A stretch of 64,000 nt of DNA from Serratia sp. DD3 (GTDB lineage Bacteria > Pseudomonadota > Gammaproteobacteria > Enterobacterales > Enterobacteriaceae): positions 62,001 to 126,000 of the forward strand of contig NZ_AYKS02000123.1 of NCBI RefSeq assembly GCF_000496755.2, written 5' to 3'. The notes under the pieces are model-generated. The model had not been told where the DNA came from. It saw nothing but the letters and a program-made list of their open reading frames with translations, and did no database searches. Position numbers and translations under genes: made by a program. Of this stretch, positions 18,748 to 29,678 are shown in pieces (position 1 is the stretch's first letter; every line of letters begins with the position of its first letter).

Positions 18748-19683
18748 ATGTTGCTGGGGGCGCTACTGCTCGCTAGCACTGTGCAGGCAGGAAAGTTGTC
18801 GATTGTAATCGATGATATGGGTTATCTGCCACGTGAAGACCATGCCATACTGCAAATGCCGGTAGCCATTTCTGTGGCCATCCTGCCTAATTCCCCTCAT
18901 GCCCACCAAATCGCCACCCAAGCGCACAATCAGGGCCGCGAAATACTCATCCATATACCCATGGCTCCGCTCAGCAAACAGTCGCTAGAGCGTGATACGC
19001 TGCAACCCTCCATGAGCAGTGAAGAGGTTCAGCGCATTATTCGTGATGCCGTCAATAATGTGCCCTATGCGGTAGGGATAAATAACCATATGGGCAGCGC
19101 CATGACCTCCAGCCTACCGGGGATGCAAAAGGTGATGCAGGCGCTGGCCGGCTACCAGCTCTATTTTCTGGACAGCATGACCATTGGAAATAGTCAGGCC
19201 ACACGCGCTGCCACGGGCACCGGGATAACGGTGATCAAACGCAAGGTGTTCCTTGATGATAGCGCCAACCCGAATGATATCCGCCAGCAGTTTAATCGGG
19301 CCGTTGATGTAGCACGCCGTCATGGTTCGGCTATCGCCATCGGCCATCCTCGCCCCGCCACAATAAAAGTGCTGCAACAGATGTTGCCGACCTTGCCCGG
19401 TGATATCGTCCTGGTGAAACCCAGCGCACTGCTTAATGAACCACAGCAAAGTCATGGCAGCGATACACCGCAACGGCAACCACACATCCTAACGCCGAAG
19501 TCACCATTTAGCGGCACCATCAAGCAGTGCAAGGTTAAGCTGCCGAAACAGGGGGTCAACACAGGTGACGCCTTGAAGGTGATTGGGGAAGGAGTGGCGC
19601 AATCACCCATCGTGGTATTAATTAAACGCCATTGGCAGAACTGGGCCGGTTCAACGCAAAACCTACAAAACCAACAAGATTAG
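18748..19683 (+). CDS. yibQ: Divergent polysaccharide deacetylase family protein (YibQ)
   Basis: This 311-residue protein is a YibQ/DUF610 divergent polysaccharide deacetylase fold (IVIDDMGY, LIHIPMAPL, GINNHMGSAMT, FLDSMT, AIGHPRP) and follows envC as in E. coli. The start is uncertain: the ATG at 18748 gives only MLLGALLLASTVQA, a signal peptide without the usual basic N-region. The frame stays open upstream through the ERIC element to an ATG at 18577 inside envC. The ERIC insertion probably replaced the original 5' end. Activity of the family is unproven. Confidence 0.82.
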   Translation: MLLGALLLASTVQAGKLSIVIDDMGYLPREDHAILQMPVAISVAILPNSPHAHQIATQAHNQGREILIHIPMAPLSKQSLERDTLQPSMSSEEVQRIIRDAVNNVPYAVGINNHMGSAMTSSLPGMQKVMQALAGYQLYFLDSMTIGNSQATRAATGTGITVIKRKVFLDDSANPNDIRQQFNRAVDVARRHGSAIAIGHPRPATIKVLQQMLPTLPGDIVLVKPSALLNEPQQSHGSDTPQRQPHILTPKSPFSGTIKQCKVKLPKQGVNTGDALKVIGEGVAQSPIVVLIKRHWQNWAGSTQNLQNQQD

Positions 19684-19716
19684 CGGAGGAGCACGCCGTG
19701 GGCTCCTCCTGGCCGC

Positions 19717-20742
19717 TTAATCCCAGCTCAAGACGACTTTCCCGGATTGCCCGGAACACATGACATCAAACCCCTGCTGAAACTCGTCGATCGAGAAACG
19801 GTGGGTGATAATCGGTGTCAGATCAAGACCTGATTGAATCAATGCCGCCATCTTGTACCAGGTTTCAAACATTTCACGGCCATAAATCCCTTTGATAAAC
19901 AGCCCTTTGAAAATGACTTGATTCCAATCGATAGACATATCCGAAGGTGGGATCCCCAGTAGCGCAATGCGCCCACCATGATTCATCGCATTGAGTAACG
20001 AACGGAATGCCGGTGGTGCGCCGGACATCTCGAGCCCCACATCAAAGCCCTCCGTCATGCCCAACTCGGCCATCACCGCCGTCAGGTCCTCTTTAGCCAC
20101 GTTCACCGCACGGGTGACACCCATTTTGCGCGCCAGGTCGAGACGATACTCATTGACGTCGGTAATCACCACATGACGAGCGCCGACATGCTTACATACC
20201 GCAGCAGCCATAATGCCAATTGGGCCAGCACCGGAGACCAGCACATCCTCACCCACCAGATCGAAAGAGAGAGCGGTGTGTACAGCATTGCCGAAGGGGT
20301 CAAAAATAGCGGCCAGCTCATCGGAAATATTATCCGGAATTTTGAAGGCATTAAACGCTGGGATCACCAGATATTCAGCAAAAGCACCAGGGCGATTAAC
20401 CCCCACTCCGGTGGTGTTACGACACAGATGAGTACGGCCACCCCGGCAGTTACGGCAATGCCCACAGGTAATGTGCCCTTCACCAGAAACACGATCCCCG
20501 ATATTGAATCCTTTGACCTCTTGGCCAATAGCCACCACTTCCCCCACATACTCATGGCCAACCACCATGGGTACCGGGATGGTTTTCTGCGACCATTCAT
20601 CCCACTTGTAGATATGAACATCAGTACCGCAGATGGCCGTTTTGCGGATTTTAATCATCACATCATTGTGACCCAGCTCTGGCTGAGGCACATCAGTCAT
20701 CCAAATACCGGGTTCCGCTTTTAGTTTTGATAATGCTTTCAT
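19717..20742 (-). CDS. tdh: L-threonine 3-dehydrogenase
   Basis: Tdh oxidises L-threonine to 2-amino-3-ketobutyrate with NAD+. This 341-residue zinc alcohol-dehydrogenase family protein has the catalytic-zinc region [15 protein letters not shown] and the structural zinc loop [14 protein letters not shown]. The Rossmann motif is GAGPIG. It lies 9 bp after kbl, and the two form the threonine-to-glycine operon kbl-tdh, read leftwards. Confidence 0.97.
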   Translation of the reverse strand: MKALSKLKAEPGIWMTDVPQPELGHNDVMIKIRKTAICGTDVHIYKWDEWSQKTIPVPMVVGHEYVGEVVAIGQEVKGFNIGDRVSGEGHITCGHCRNCRGGRTHLCRNTTGVGVNRPGAFAEYLVIPAFNAFKIPDNISDELAAIFDPFGNAVHTALSFDLVGEDVLVSGAGPIGIMAAAVCKHVGARHVVITDVNEYRLDLARKMGVTRAVNVAKEDLTAVMAELGMTEGFDVGLEMSGAPPAFRSLLNAMNHGGRIALLGIPPSDMSIDWNQVIFKGLFIKGIYGREMFETWYKMAALIQSGLDLTPIITHRFSIDEFQQGFDVMCSGQSGKVVLSWD

Positions 20743-20751
20743 AGAAGTACC

Positions 20752-21948
20752 TTATGCAATAACACCCAGTGTCTTACCGATACGGATAAATGCCTCAACC
20801 GCATGTTCGATCTGCTCTGGTGTGTGATCAGCAGACATCTGGGTACGGATACGTGCCTGGCCTTGTGGTACCACCGGATAGAAGAAACCGGTGACGTAGA
20901 TACCTTCTTTCAGCAAAGCGTTGGCAAAATCCTGCGCCAATTTGGCCTCACCTAGCATCACCGGAATAATCGCATGGTCAGCCCCGGCAAGCGTAAAACC
21001 GGCAGCGGTCATTTTTTCACGGAACAGCCGGGCATTACTCCACAAGCGTTCACGCAGTGCATCCCCTTGTTCCAATAGCTCCAGCACTTTGATCGACGCA
21101 GCCACAATCGCCGGGGCCAGCGAATTGGAGAACAGATAAGGGCGTGAGCGCTGGCGTAACCACTCCACCACCTCTTTTTTCCCTGCGGTATAGCCACCGG
21201 AAGCACCACCCAACGCCTTACCCAAGGTGCCGGTAATAATATCAACCCGGCCCATCACTTCGCAGTATTCATGTGTCCCGCGCCCATGGGCACCGACAAA
21301 ACCCACCGCGTGGGAATCATCCACCATCACCAGTGCGTTGTATTGATCTGCCAGGTCACACACCCCTTTCAGATTGGCAATCACCCCATCCATCGAGAAC
21401 ACACCGTCGGTGGCGATCATGATGTGACGCGCACCATCCGCCTTGGCCTGCTTGAGTTGCTCCGCTAATTGATTCATATCGTTATTGGCATAGCGGTAGC
21501 GTTTAGCCTTGCACAAACGCACGCCATCGATGATGGAAGCATGATTCAAGGCATCAGAAATAATGGCATCTTCCGGGCCAAGCAAGGTTTCAAACAAACC
21601 GCCATTGGCATCAAAACAGGAGGAGTAGAGGATGGCATCTTCCATCCCCAGGAAACCCGCCAGTTTCTGCTCCAATTGTTTATGGCTATCTTGCGTACCA
21701 CAGATAAAACGTACTGAAGCCATACCAAAACCATGGCTATCCATGCCCGCCTTGGCAGCAGCGATCAATGCCGGGTGGTTAGCTAGCCCAAGATAGTTAT
21801 TGGCACAAAAATTGATAACATGGCGGCCATCGGCAACGGCGATATCTGCCTGCTGGGCGGAAGTGATGATACGTTCTTCCTTGAATAGCCCTTCGGCACG
21901 AGTGGTAGCAAGTTGTTGTTCTAACTGCTGATAAAAGGATGCGGACAT
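20752..21948 (-). CDS. kbl: 2-amino-3-ketobutyrate CoA ligase
   Basis: Kbl cleaves 2-amino-3-ketobutyrate with CoA to glycine and acetyl-CoA. This 398-residue PLP enzyme of the alpha-oxoamine synthase family has the PLP lysine in [14 protein letters not shown] and the [10 protein letters not shown] motif. It is the first gene of the kbl-tdh operon. The 239 bp upstream to hldD should hold promoters for both directions; I see no htrL/yibB gene, which lies here in E. coli. Confidence 0.97.
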   Translation of the reverse strand: MSASFYQQLEQQLATTRAEGLFKEERIITSAQQADIAVADGRHVINFCANNYLGLANHPALIAAAKAGMDSHGFGMASVRFICGTQDSHKQLEQKLAGFLGMEDAILYSSCFDANGGLFETLLGPEDAIISDALNHASIIDGVRLCKAKRYRYANNDMNQLAEQLKQAKADGARHIMIATDGVFSMDGVIANLKGVCDLADQYNALVMVDDSHAVGFVGAHGRGTHEYCEVMGRVDIITGTLGKALGGASGGYTAGKKEVVEWLRQRSRPYLFSNSLAPAIVAASIKVLELLEQGDALRERLWSNARLFREKMTAAGFTLAGADHAIIPVMLGEAKLAQDFANALLKEGIYVTGFFYPVVPQGQARIRTQMSADHTPEQIEHAVEAFIRIGKTLGVIA

Positions 21949-22187
21949 TTAGTCATCTCCAAAATAGGGATATTTTGGGATATTTTACTGATTTATAACT
22001 AAGCTGACGACAATACACGACAGAGAAAATTAAAATTGCAGCAGATATCACGGCAAATGGCAGCGTCAATTAAGCGAATAGGATATTAACCATACCGCCG
22101 ATGCTCCTGATGCAATGAAATGCTATTATAGGCGGCATATCAGAGTGAGCATGGTGCATCACCAAACAGAATATAGGGGTAAACCCA

Positions 22188-23120
22188 ATGATTATCGTCA
22201 CTGGCGGCGCTGGCATGATTGGCAGCAACATCATTAAGGCACTGAATGATCAAGGATATCGTGACATTCTGGTCGTCGACAACCTAAAAGATGGCACCAA
22301 ATTCGTCAACCTGGTAGACCTTGATATCGCTGACTATATGGATAAAGAAGAGTTTCTCGTCAGCATTATGGCGGGTGACGATCTGGGTGATATCGAGGCT
22401 GTTTTCCACCAAGGTGCCTGCTCTTCCACCACCGAGTGGGATGGCAAATACATGATGGATAACAACTATCAGTATTCCAAGGATCTCCTGCATTTCTGTC
22501 TGGACCGCCAAATCCCCTTCCTGTATGCCTCTTCTGCTGCCACTTACGGTGGTCGCACCGATAACTTTATTGAAGAACGGCAGTATGAGCAGCCGCTGAA
22601 TGTCTACGGTTACTCAAAATTCCTGTTCGACCAATACGTGCGTGAAATCTTGCCAGAGGCGGATTCGCAGGTATGCGCTTTCCGTTATTTTAATGTGTAT
22701 GGCCCCCGTGAAGGGCACAAAGGCAGTATGGCCAGTGTGGCATTCCACCTGAACAACCAGATCCAGCGCGGTGAAAACCCCAAATTGTTCGCCGGTAGTG
22801 AAAACTTCAAGCGTGACTTTATTTATGTCGGCGACGTGGCGGCAGTGAATCTGTGGTTCTGGCAAAACGGCGTATCCGGTATTTTTAACTGCGGTACTGG
22901 CCGGGCGGAAACCTTCCAGGCGGTGGCGGATGCCGTGGTGGATTATCATCAATCAGGTGCCGTGGAATATATTGAGTTCCCGGAAAAACTGAAAGGCCGC
23001 TATCAGGCCTACACGCAAGCGGATCAAACCAAATTGCGCGCAGCCGGTTATAGCGCACCATTCAAAACCGTCGCCGAAGGCGTTAAAGAGTACATGGCCT
23101 GGTTGGATCGTACCGCTTAA
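22188..23120 (+). CDS. hldD: ADP-L-glycero-D-manno-heptose 6-epimerase
   Basis: HldD makes ADP-L,D-heptose, the donor for the LPS inner core. This 310-residue short-chain dehydrogenase has the NADP motif [16 protein letters not shown] and the catalytic YGYSK. It opens the LPS core operon hldD-waaF-waaC, with waaF 22 bp downstream. Length and sequence are close to E. coli RfaD. Confidence 0.98.
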   Translation: MIIVTGGAGMIGSNIIKALNDQGYRDILVVDNLKDGTKFVNLVDLDIADYMDKEEFLVSIMAGDDLGDIEAVFHQGACSSTTEWDGKYMMDNNYQYSKDLLHFCLDRQIPFLYASSAATYGGRTDNFIEERQYEQPLNVYGYSKFLFDQYVREILPEADSQVCAFRYFNVYGPREGHKGSMASVAFHLNNQIQRGENPKLFAGSENFKRDFIYVGDVAAVNLWFWQNGVSGIFNCGTGRAETFQAVADAVVDYHQSGAVEYIEFPEKLKGRYQAYTQADQTKLRAAGYSAPFKTVAEGVKEYMAWLDRTA

Positions 23121-23142
23121 GCTGAAGGAACGAATTTACGGT

Positions 23143-24189
23143 ATGAAAATTCTGGTTATCGGCCCTTCGTGGGTTGGCGATATGATGATGTCGCAAAGCC
23201 TCTATCGCACCTTGAAGGCCGAGTATCCCTCAGCAGAAATCGACGTGATGGCCCCTGCCTGGTGCCGTCCTCTGCTGGCTCGTATGCCAGAAGTGAATCA
23301 GGCATTAGCCATGCCACTGGGCCATGGCGCCCTGGGGCTGGGTGAGCGCCGTCGTCTTGGTCATGCTCTGCGCTCGCAGGGTTATCAGCGTGCCTATGTG
23401 CTACCCAACTCGTTCAAATCTGCCCTGGTTCCCTTCTTTGCCAAGGTACCTTTGCGTATCGGTTGGCGCGGTGAGATGCGTTACGGTTTACTCAATGACC
23501 TGCGTGTGTTGGATAAAGCGGCGTTCCCCTTGATGGTGCAGCGCTATGTCGCCTTGGCTTACGATAAACAACGTATACACCGGGCGGAAGATCTGCCCCA
23601 GCCGCTACTCTGCCCACAATTGCAGGTCAGCGCCGGGGAAATCGCCGAAACCACAGCGGCATTTAACCTCACCGAGCAGCGGCCGATTATCGGTTTTTGC
23701 CCAGGTGCCGAGTTTGGCCCAGCCAAGCGTTGGCCGCACTATCATTACGCCACCTTGGCACAAGCGCTGATCAATCAAGGTTATCAAATTGTCCTGTTTG
23801 GTTCGGCCAAAGACAGTGAAGCGGGGGAACAGATCCGTGCCGCACTGGAAGAAAACAGCCGTGATTTCTGCCTTAATCTGGCCGGGAAAACACAGCTCGA
23901 ACAAGCCGTCGTGCTGCTGGCTTCCTGCCAGGCAGTTGTCAGCAATGATTCCGGTTTGATGCATATTGCCGCGGCCCTGAATAAACCACTCATCGCACTG
24001 TATGGCCCAAGTAGCCCGGACTTCACTCCTCCGTTATCTCAGCAGGCCAGGGTGATCCGTTTGATTGATGGGTATCACAAAATCCGTAAAGGCGATGCTG
24101 ATCAGGGTTATCACCAAAGCCTGATCGACATACAGCCCCAGCAGGTGTTAGACACGCTGATGCCACTACTTGCCGCCAGCGAGGAATAA
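23143..24189 (+). CDS. waaF: ADP-heptose:LPS heptosyltransferase II
   Basis: WaaF adds the second heptose to the inner core at the cytoplasmic face. The 348-residue GT9 protein starts MKILVIGPSWVGDMMMSQSL, a WaaF hallmark, and carries the donor-site stretch FCPGAEFGPAKRWP and SNDSGLMHIAAAL. It lies between hldD and waaC with 2 bp to waaC. Confidence 0.97.
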   Translation: MKILVIGPSWVGDMMMSQSLYRTLKAEYPSAEIDVMAPAWCRPLLARMPEVNQALAMPLGHGALGLGERRRLGHALRSQGYQRAYVLPNSFKSALVPFFAKVPLRIGWRGEMRYGLLNDLRVLDKAAFPLMVQRYVALAYDKQRIHRAEDLPQPLLCPQLQVSAGEIAETTAAFNLTEQRPIIGFCPGAEFGPAKRWPHYHYATLAQALINQGYQIVLFGSAKDSEAGEQIRAALEENSRDFCLNLAGKTQLEQAVVLLASCQAVVSNDSGLMHIAAALNKPLIALYGPSSPDFTPPLSQQARVIRLIDGYHKIRKGDADQGYHQSLIDIQPQQVLDTLMPLLAASEE

Positions 24190-24191
24190 CC

Positions 24192-25154
24192 ATGCAGGTA
24201 CTGATCGTTAAAACCTCCTCAATGGGGGATGTACTTCATACCCTGCCTGCACTGACCGATGCCGTGCAGGCTATCCCTGGTATTGGTTTCGATTGGGTGG
24301 TGGAGGAAGGATTCAGCCAAATCCCCAGTTGGCACCCGGCGGTGGACCGCGTGATCCCGGTGGCACTTCGCCGTTGGCGTAAAAATTGGTTTGCTAAAGA
24401 GACCCGGCAGCAGCGCAACGATTTCAAACAGCAGGTACAACAACGCCAGTATGATATTGTCATTGATGCGCAGGGGTTAATTAAGAGCGCTGCGTTGGTG
24501 ACGCGCCTTGCTCGCGGCAGCAAACATGGTCTGGATTGGCACAGCGCACGGGAACCACTAGCCAGTTGCTTTTATCAGCATCGTCATCCTGTGGATAAAC
24601 AGCAACACGCAGTAGAACGTATACGCGAACTATTTGCCAAAAGCTTGGGTTATGAAAAACCGCATAATACCGGGGATTACGCCATTGCCGCGCGTTTTCT
24701 TAGCCATCCCCTTGCAGATGGCGGGAAATATCTGGTTTTCCTGCACGCAACCACGCGTGATGAAAAACATTGGCCAGAGCAGCATTGGCGTCAACTGATT
24801 GAATTACTTGCCCCTAGCGGGTTAAAGATCAAGCTCCCCTGGGGGGCCGAGCATGAACACCAGCGAGCTTTACGCTTGGCAGACGGGTTTGGGCATGTTG
24901 AAGTGTTACCCAAGCTGACTCTTGAGCAGGTAGCCGCCGTGTTGGCAGGCGCTAAAGCGGTGGTTTCAGTCGATACCGGGCTGAGTCATCTGGCTGCCGC
25001 CCTGGACCGCCCGAATATCACCCTGTATGGTCCAACAGACCCGGGGTTGATTGGGGGGTATGGGTTGAATCAGAATTCATTGATTGCGCCGAGAAAAAAT
25101 ATGCTAGAAATCACCGCTAACGCTGTCCGGACAGAACTACAAAAGGCCATCTAA
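24192..25154 (+). CDS. waaC: ADP-heptose:LPS heptosyltransferase I
   Basis: WaaC adds the first heptose to Kdo2-lipid A. The 320-residue GT9 enzyme starts MQVLIVKTSSMGDVLHTLPA (with the catalytic Asp13-type residue) and has SVDTGLSHLAAAL and the LYGPTDP donor loop. It overlaps the start of the next gene by one base, so it is co-transcribed with the variable core genes. Confidence 0.97.
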   Translation: MQVLIVKTSSMGDVLHTLPALTDAVQAIPGIGFDWVVEEGFSQIPSWHPAVDRVIPVALRRWRKNWFAKETRQQRNDFKQQVQQRQYDIVIDAQGLIKSAALVTRLARGSKHGLDWHSAREPLASCFYQHRHPVDKQQHAVERIRELFAKSLGYEKPHNTGDYAIAARFLSHPLADGGKYLVFLHATTRDEKHWPEQHWRQLIELLAPSGLKIKLPWGAEHEHQRALRLADGFGHVEVLPKLTLEQVAAVLAGAKAVVSVDTGLSHLAAALDRPNITLYGPTDPGLIGGYGLNQNSLIAPRKNMLEITANAVRTELQKAI

Positions 25155-26323
25155 TGAAGAAACTGCATATTATTAATTTAGGGAAAATGGGTGGTGTTGA
25201 ACGCCTGTTTTTGCAGTATATCAACGATACCACTGATAACAGTAACGAAGTAATTTGCATCAGCAGTGAGGTCGCTAAAGAAATTCGCCAACAGATGCCA
25301 AACCAGGCCGTGACGTTTGCCAATCGATTAATCAATTCACTCTCGCTGCGCTGCCCGCAATTTTTACGAAAATACCTGCTAACAAGAAAAATAGAAAGGG
25401 CCAATGCCGATGTGATCATCGTATGGGATCTGATTCCCGGTCTAGCAGCAAAACCTAAACGCGGCAAATTGATTTATTACGATCATGGCTGCTCCTGGCG
25501 TTATCCCAAAAATCATAAGACTCTGGGTTTCTTCGCTATGCTGGATGGTGTTATTTCTGCATCCCATGCGTCGAAACGCGTGATGGAATTACGTTTTAAT
25601 TTACCCTGCCCAAACCCAGTAGTAATCAACCGTATCAAAACGCCAACAGGGCTTAACGATACCCCCAAGTTACTATCGCAACCAGTCAAGATCGGTACTG
25701 CTTCTCGACTAGTAAGTCTTAAAGGAATCAGCGTTTCCCTGCTGATGATGCAAGAGTTATTGCGTCGTGGACATCATGTTTCTTTAGAAATTGCAGGCAA
25801 AGGTCTAGACAGAGCAGCCTTTGAAGCTCTGGCTGAACGGCTACAACTCGGTGATCACGTCATATTCAGCGGTTTTCAAGATAATGTCGCAGACTTCTTT
25901 AACCGTATCGATATTTATATGAGTACACCGATTACCGAACCGTTCGGTTTGTCCTGTATGGAATCACTCTATTTTGGTGTGCCTGTAATATTCCCACTAA
26001 TCGATGGTCAACCAGAGGCAGTGAAGGATGGTTATTGTGGTATTGGGCTAACACCGTCTATCACTATTGAACAGCATCAACATCTAACCGGCATAAAAGT
26101 TGATTTCCCGCATGATGTTTACGATCCACTCAGTGATTCACTCGTTAAGCCAAAATTATTGTCACATATCGATTGCGCAGATGCTGTGGAGAAACTGTTG
26201 GTGACAGATACTTACCAATTTCTCAGCAAAAATGCCCGTAATTACCCAATGACACATTTCAATTATGCAATGTTCAAGACTGATTTTGACCAGACTCTAC
26301 TATCCTTGGCCACCCAGAATTAA
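25154..26323 (+). CDS. GT4-family glycosyltransferase, LPS outer core
   Basis: This 389-residue GT-B glycosyltransferase has the GT4 retaining-enzyme motif EPFGLSCMES near residue 270 and the phosphate-loop segment GTASRLVSLKGIS. It starts on the last base of waaC and is clearly more A/T-rich than waaC, as outer-core genes usually are. In Klebsiella this position holds wabK or another core transferase, but I cannot fix the sugar or the symbol. Confidence 0.75.
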   Translation: MKKLHIINLGKMGGVERLFLQYINDTTDNSNEVICISSEVAKEIRQQMPNQAVTFANRLINSLSLRCPQFLRKYLLTRKIERANADVIIVWDLIPGLAAKPKRGKLIYYDHGCSWRYPKNHKTLGFFAMLDGVISASHASKRVMELRFNLPCPNPVVINRIKTPTGLNDTPKLLSQPVKIGTASRLVSLKGISVSLLMMQELLRRGHHVSLEIAGKGLDRAAFEALAERLQLGDHVIFSGFQDNVADFFNRIDIYMSTPITEPFGLSCMESLYFGVPVIFPLIDGQPEAVKDGYCGIGLTPSITIEQHQHLTGIKVDFPHDVYDPLSDSLVKPKLLSHIDCADAVEKLLVTDTYQFLSKNARNYPMTHFNYAMFKTDFDQTLLSLATQN

Positions 26324-26344
26324 CCTAGTTGGAAAAACAGAACC

Positions 26345-27577
26345 ATGCTGACAGAAAAGGCCCCCCATCCAGCATTTAGCTATCTTATTTATTTAGGGTG
26401 TGCTGTTGCTTTTTTTACCATTCCTTTCGGTTCCAACATTGGGCGTGATTTTTTTTATATCTCCAGTTACCTCTCATTGATTGTTATTTTCCTGCACGCA
26501 AAGTACTTCTTCAGAAACAAGATGAACCTAATTTTACCTATGCTTTTTTTCTGCGTAGGGATAGGATCCATTCTCTGGATGAGCGATTTTAAGCAACCAG
26601 GTGACTATATCAATATTTACCGCTCATACTTATCAACCGGAAAGTTACAAATAGCTACCGCATTTCTTTTACTGTTCGCACTGAATGAACGCCTTTGTAT
26701 GCAGCGTGCATTTATTGTCGTGGCTTTAAGTTGCGGTTTGGCTGTCAATGGCTACGCACTTTATCAGGGATTGATATTAAATATTCCACGTATTGAACTC
26801 AACTTTGATCGCGCCACTGTCGTTGCCTATATTATGACCGCCATCAGTCTGGTCATGATGCAAGCCATTCTGATGTTACAAACTCGTTACCGCCTGATTT
26901 TATATGTTTTGGCTTTCTTGCTCACGTTCTCCAGTATCATCCTAACCGGAACAAGAGCTGCCATGTTGGTCTATCCTCTTGCGTCCATCTTATCGCTACT
27001 AGCAACAACAGAGTTAATATCTAGAAAACGCAAAATCCAGTTGGTAATCTCAATCCCTTTATTACTGCTAGTGAGTGGTGTTGTCTTCAAAACACAGATA
27101 GAAAAACGTATTAGTGATTTTAAAACCGACATACAAAGGATTGACCAACCCAAAGTGGAGAATTCAATTATTTCCAGGCTAAGTATGCAGGTCGTGGCTA
27201 TACATGCTGGATCAGATGCACTATGGGGCCAATCCGCAGAGTTACGTGGCGAAAAAATCCGTACCATTGTCGCGCAAGAGCCCCAGCTATATGGAGCCAT
27301 GCCCTATATCAATGTCCATCTACATAACGAATTACTGGAAACCTTTTCTCTTAAAGGTCTCTGGGGGGCGCTATGTTTACTGGCACTCTATATTGGTCTG
27401 TTTGTCTCGTCGCTGAGACCTCACCGCAATGCATTACTGCTAGGAATAAGTTTCAGTCTATTTGCTTACGGACTCAGCGATGTCGTTTTCTTCAGTAAGG
27501 AAGGCACCGTTATATTCTGTCTAGCGATTATTGCCAGTGTACTTTCCGTGAAAAAAAGTCGGGAGCCAACAGCATGA
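26345..27577 (+). CDS. waaL: O-antigen ligase family membrane protein
   Basis: This 410-residue protein has about 11-12 hydrophobic segments and one long periplasmic loop (about residues 240-345) that ends in YINVHLHNELLETFSLKG, the His-containing motif of WaaL/Wzy_C proteins. It sits in the core cluster, where waaL is expected; it would join O-antigen from undecaprenyl-PP to the lipid A core. It is AT-rich and overlaps the next gene by 4 bp. A Wzy polymerase is the less likely alternative. Confidence 0.8.
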   Translation: MLTEKAPHPAFSYLIYLGCAVAFFTIPFGSNIGRDFFYISSYLSLIVIFLHAKYFFRNKMNLILPMLFFCVGIGSILWMSDFKQPGDYINIYRSYLSTGKLQIATAFLLLFALNERLCMQRAFIVVALSCGLAVNGYALYQGLILNIPRIELNFDRATVVAYIMTAISLVMMQAILMLQTRYRLILYVLAFLLTFSSIILTGTRAAMLVYPLASILSLLATTELISRKRKIQLVISIPLLLLVSGVVFKTQIEKRISDFKTDIQRIDQPKVENSIISRLSMQVVAIHAGSDALWGQSAELRGEKIRTIVAQEPQLYGAMPYINVHLHNELLETFSLKGLWGALCLLALYIGLFVSSLRPHRNALLLGISFSLFAYGLSDVVFFSKEGTVIFCLAIIASVLSVKKSREPTA

Positions 27578-28572
27578 ACCTGACATCACCTCTGCTTAGT
27601 ATTATTGTTCCATTCTACAATAATGAGGATTTTATCATCGATAGTTTGGGGTCATTATTTGATCAAATTCGTGATGATATTGAAGTAGTAATTATTGATG
27701 ATGGCTCGACAGATTCATCCTTTGTATTGGTCAACGAGTTTCTACTAAAAAAACAACATCCCTTAGTAAAATTTATTTCTCAGACAAACGGTGGTATTGC
27801 CAATGCCCGCAACGTCGGGTTACAAAATGCCGGTGGGCGCTATGTCACTTTTCTGGACGGAGATGACATGCTATGTACTGATTATCTGGCAGTTTTATAC
27901 CCATTACTGCTCGAAGACCACGAGGATTTGATTGATTTCAACTATCAGAAATTCACCGTTTCTCCCTCTGTTTTACCCACAAATCAGCAGGTCAAACACA
28001 TCGTGTACGACTTTCAACATCAAGGGCTGGATTGTCTAAAACCGCTATTTGCCAACTCGATGTGGCATCTTTGGAGTCGGGTTTATCGGCGTACATTGCT
28101 AGCAGGAGATACTTTTGAAAATGGGCGGCGCTATGAAGATGTTATCTTCACACCTTTCCAATATTTCAAAACCCGAAAAATTGCCCATATTGACCATGCG
28201 CTCTATCTATATCGCGATAATAACCAAGGGATCACCCGCAATATCAAGGCTAAAGATATTGAAGACATGCTGTTTGCGATGAAAAAAATGCTGCAATTTG
28301 TGGCACAACACCAAGGTGATGAACCGCTACGACAATTGGCTGCATTGATGCTCGCCAACTGTTTCTCCGAGGTGAAGTCCATGTCAAAAATAGTTTACGG
28401 CTATTATCACTATGAACCAGAGACCCTAAATACTCTTCGTCAGGCGGCCATGATATGCCAAGATAGTGACGTCCCGGGAAAAAAAGTCCGCCAAATGCGT
28501 TATGCACGAGTGGATACTTTTCTATCGAAAATGCGTTGGTGGCTACGCACCATCATACCAAGACGTTTCTAG
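27574..28572 (+). CDS. GT2-family glycosyltransferase, LPS outer core
   Basis: This 332-residue GT-A enzyme starts LLSIIVPFYNNEDFI and carries the donor motifs DDGSTDSS and FLDGDDML (the DxD-type site). The C-terminal third is basic and may contact the membrane. It is coupled to waaL through an ATGA overlap and converges with the inverted gene at 28580. The acceptor is unknown. Confidence 0.78.
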   Translation: MNLTSPLLSIIVPFYNNEDFIIDSLGSLFDQIRDDIEVVIIDDGSTDSSFVLVNEFLLKKQHPLVKFISQTNGGIANARNVGLQNAGGRYVTFLDGDDMLCTDYLAVLYPLLLEDHEDLIDFNYQKFTVSPSVLPTNQQVKHIVYDFQHQGLDCLKPLFANSMWHLWSRVYRRTLLAGDTFENGRRYEDVIFTPFQYFKTRKIAHIDHALYLYRDNNQGITRNIKAKDIEDMLFAMKKMLQFVAQHQGDEPLRQLAALMLANCFSEVKSMSKIVYGYYHYEPETLNTLRQAAMICQDSDVPGKKVRQMRYARVDTFLSKMRWWLRTIIPRRF

Positions 28573-28579
28573 CTTCTTA

Positions 28580-29677
28580 TCAAGAGTTCAAAGACATATG
28601 AGCCACAATCTCATCATAAACACGCTGTGGCTGAATAACCCCCACCGGTCCATCAACCTCCAATGGCATGGTATAACCCGTTCGAGAAAGATGAATAATT
28701 CGGTGCAACTCTACATCCTGAATTGGTCCGGTAGACCGAGGATCAGCCGTCACAAATAAACTTATCGTCTTGGTTTTCAATGCAATCGCCAAATGCAAAG
28801 GCCCCGTGTCCCCAGATACCAGTAGATCGAGGCTATCAATTAATGTCAACGTTCCCTGTAGCCCAGTCTTACCTATCTTATTATCAACACAAGTCCGAGT
28901 ATCAGGATGAATAAGCTGCAGGAACTCTTGTGCTTTCTTTTCATCTTTTTGCCCTGCACCAATCAACACAAAGCGCACATTTTGATATTGGACAGCCAAC
29001 ATATCCGCCAACTTGGCAAAGTGACCAACCGGCCAACAACGAGACTCTGTAGAAGCCCCAAGTTGAAATCCAATTGAGCAAAATTCGATGTTTCTAATGC
29101 CTGGCTTATAGGGGACAGGAATTTCCATAGTCGGATCGTCACAACGACACCCTAAAATGGAAATCAACTCCAGTTTTCGGCGGATAAAGTGCCCATAATA
29201 ATGAAATACATAGTTGGTCAACCAAGGTTCCAACCCACATATCCCTGAACTATAGTTATCTCTGATGACATATTTTGCACCGGCCATAATGGCACTGATA
29301 ACGTCATAAGGTAGGTGTGAATGCAGGATCAGAGCCAGGTCCGGCTGATGTTGCCGCAATGATTTCAACAGAGGGCCGATGGTCTTTATTTTACTGTTCC
29401 AGTAAATCACCCGATCATAATAGCGACCATTTTCTACTAACTCGCTATTTTTTTCATGTACTACCAGTGTGATATGTGCGGCAGGATAACGTTCACGCAT
29501 CGCTCTCAACACCGGGGTATTGAACATGAAATCCCCTAAAGCTGTCGTGGAATAAATAACGATATTCTCGAACTGCATTTTGCTGTCAAAGGTCGCTTTA
29601 TCCTGGAAACGACCATACTTCGCGGTATAACGTCGCAAGAACCAATCAGCAGCCTTGATTTTCCACTTTTTCGACAT
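28580..29677 (-). CDS. GT9 heptosyltransferase-like protein, LPS core
   Basis: This 365-residue GT9 protein has the N-terminal STTALGDFMFNTPVLRAMRE, with the catalytic Asp position, and GDTGPLHLAIALKTKT, typical of LPS heptosyltransferases. It runs opposite to most of the cluster and follows the deacetylase gene by 1 bp, so the two form a small inverted unit. It probably adds an outer-core heptose; the linkage cannot be told. Confidence 0.78.
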   Translation of the reverse strand: MSKKWKIKAADWFLRRYTAKYGRFQDKATFDSKMQFENIVIYSTTALGDFMFNTPVLRAMRERYPAAHITLVVHEKNSELVENGRYYDRVIYWNSKIKTIGPLLKSLRQHQPDLALILHSHLPYDVISAIMAGAKYVIRDNYSSGICGLEPWLTNYVFHYYGHFIRRKLELISILGCRCDDPTMEIPVPYKPGIRNIEFCSIGFQLGASTESRCWPVGHFAKLADMLAVQYQNVRFVLIGAGQKDEKKAQEFLQLIHPDTRTCVDNKIGKTGLQGTLTLIDSLDLLVSGDTGPLHLAIALKTKTISLFVTADPRSTGPIQDVELHRIIHLSRTGYTMPLEVDGPVGVIQPQRVYDEIVAHMSLNS

Positions 29678-29678
29678 G

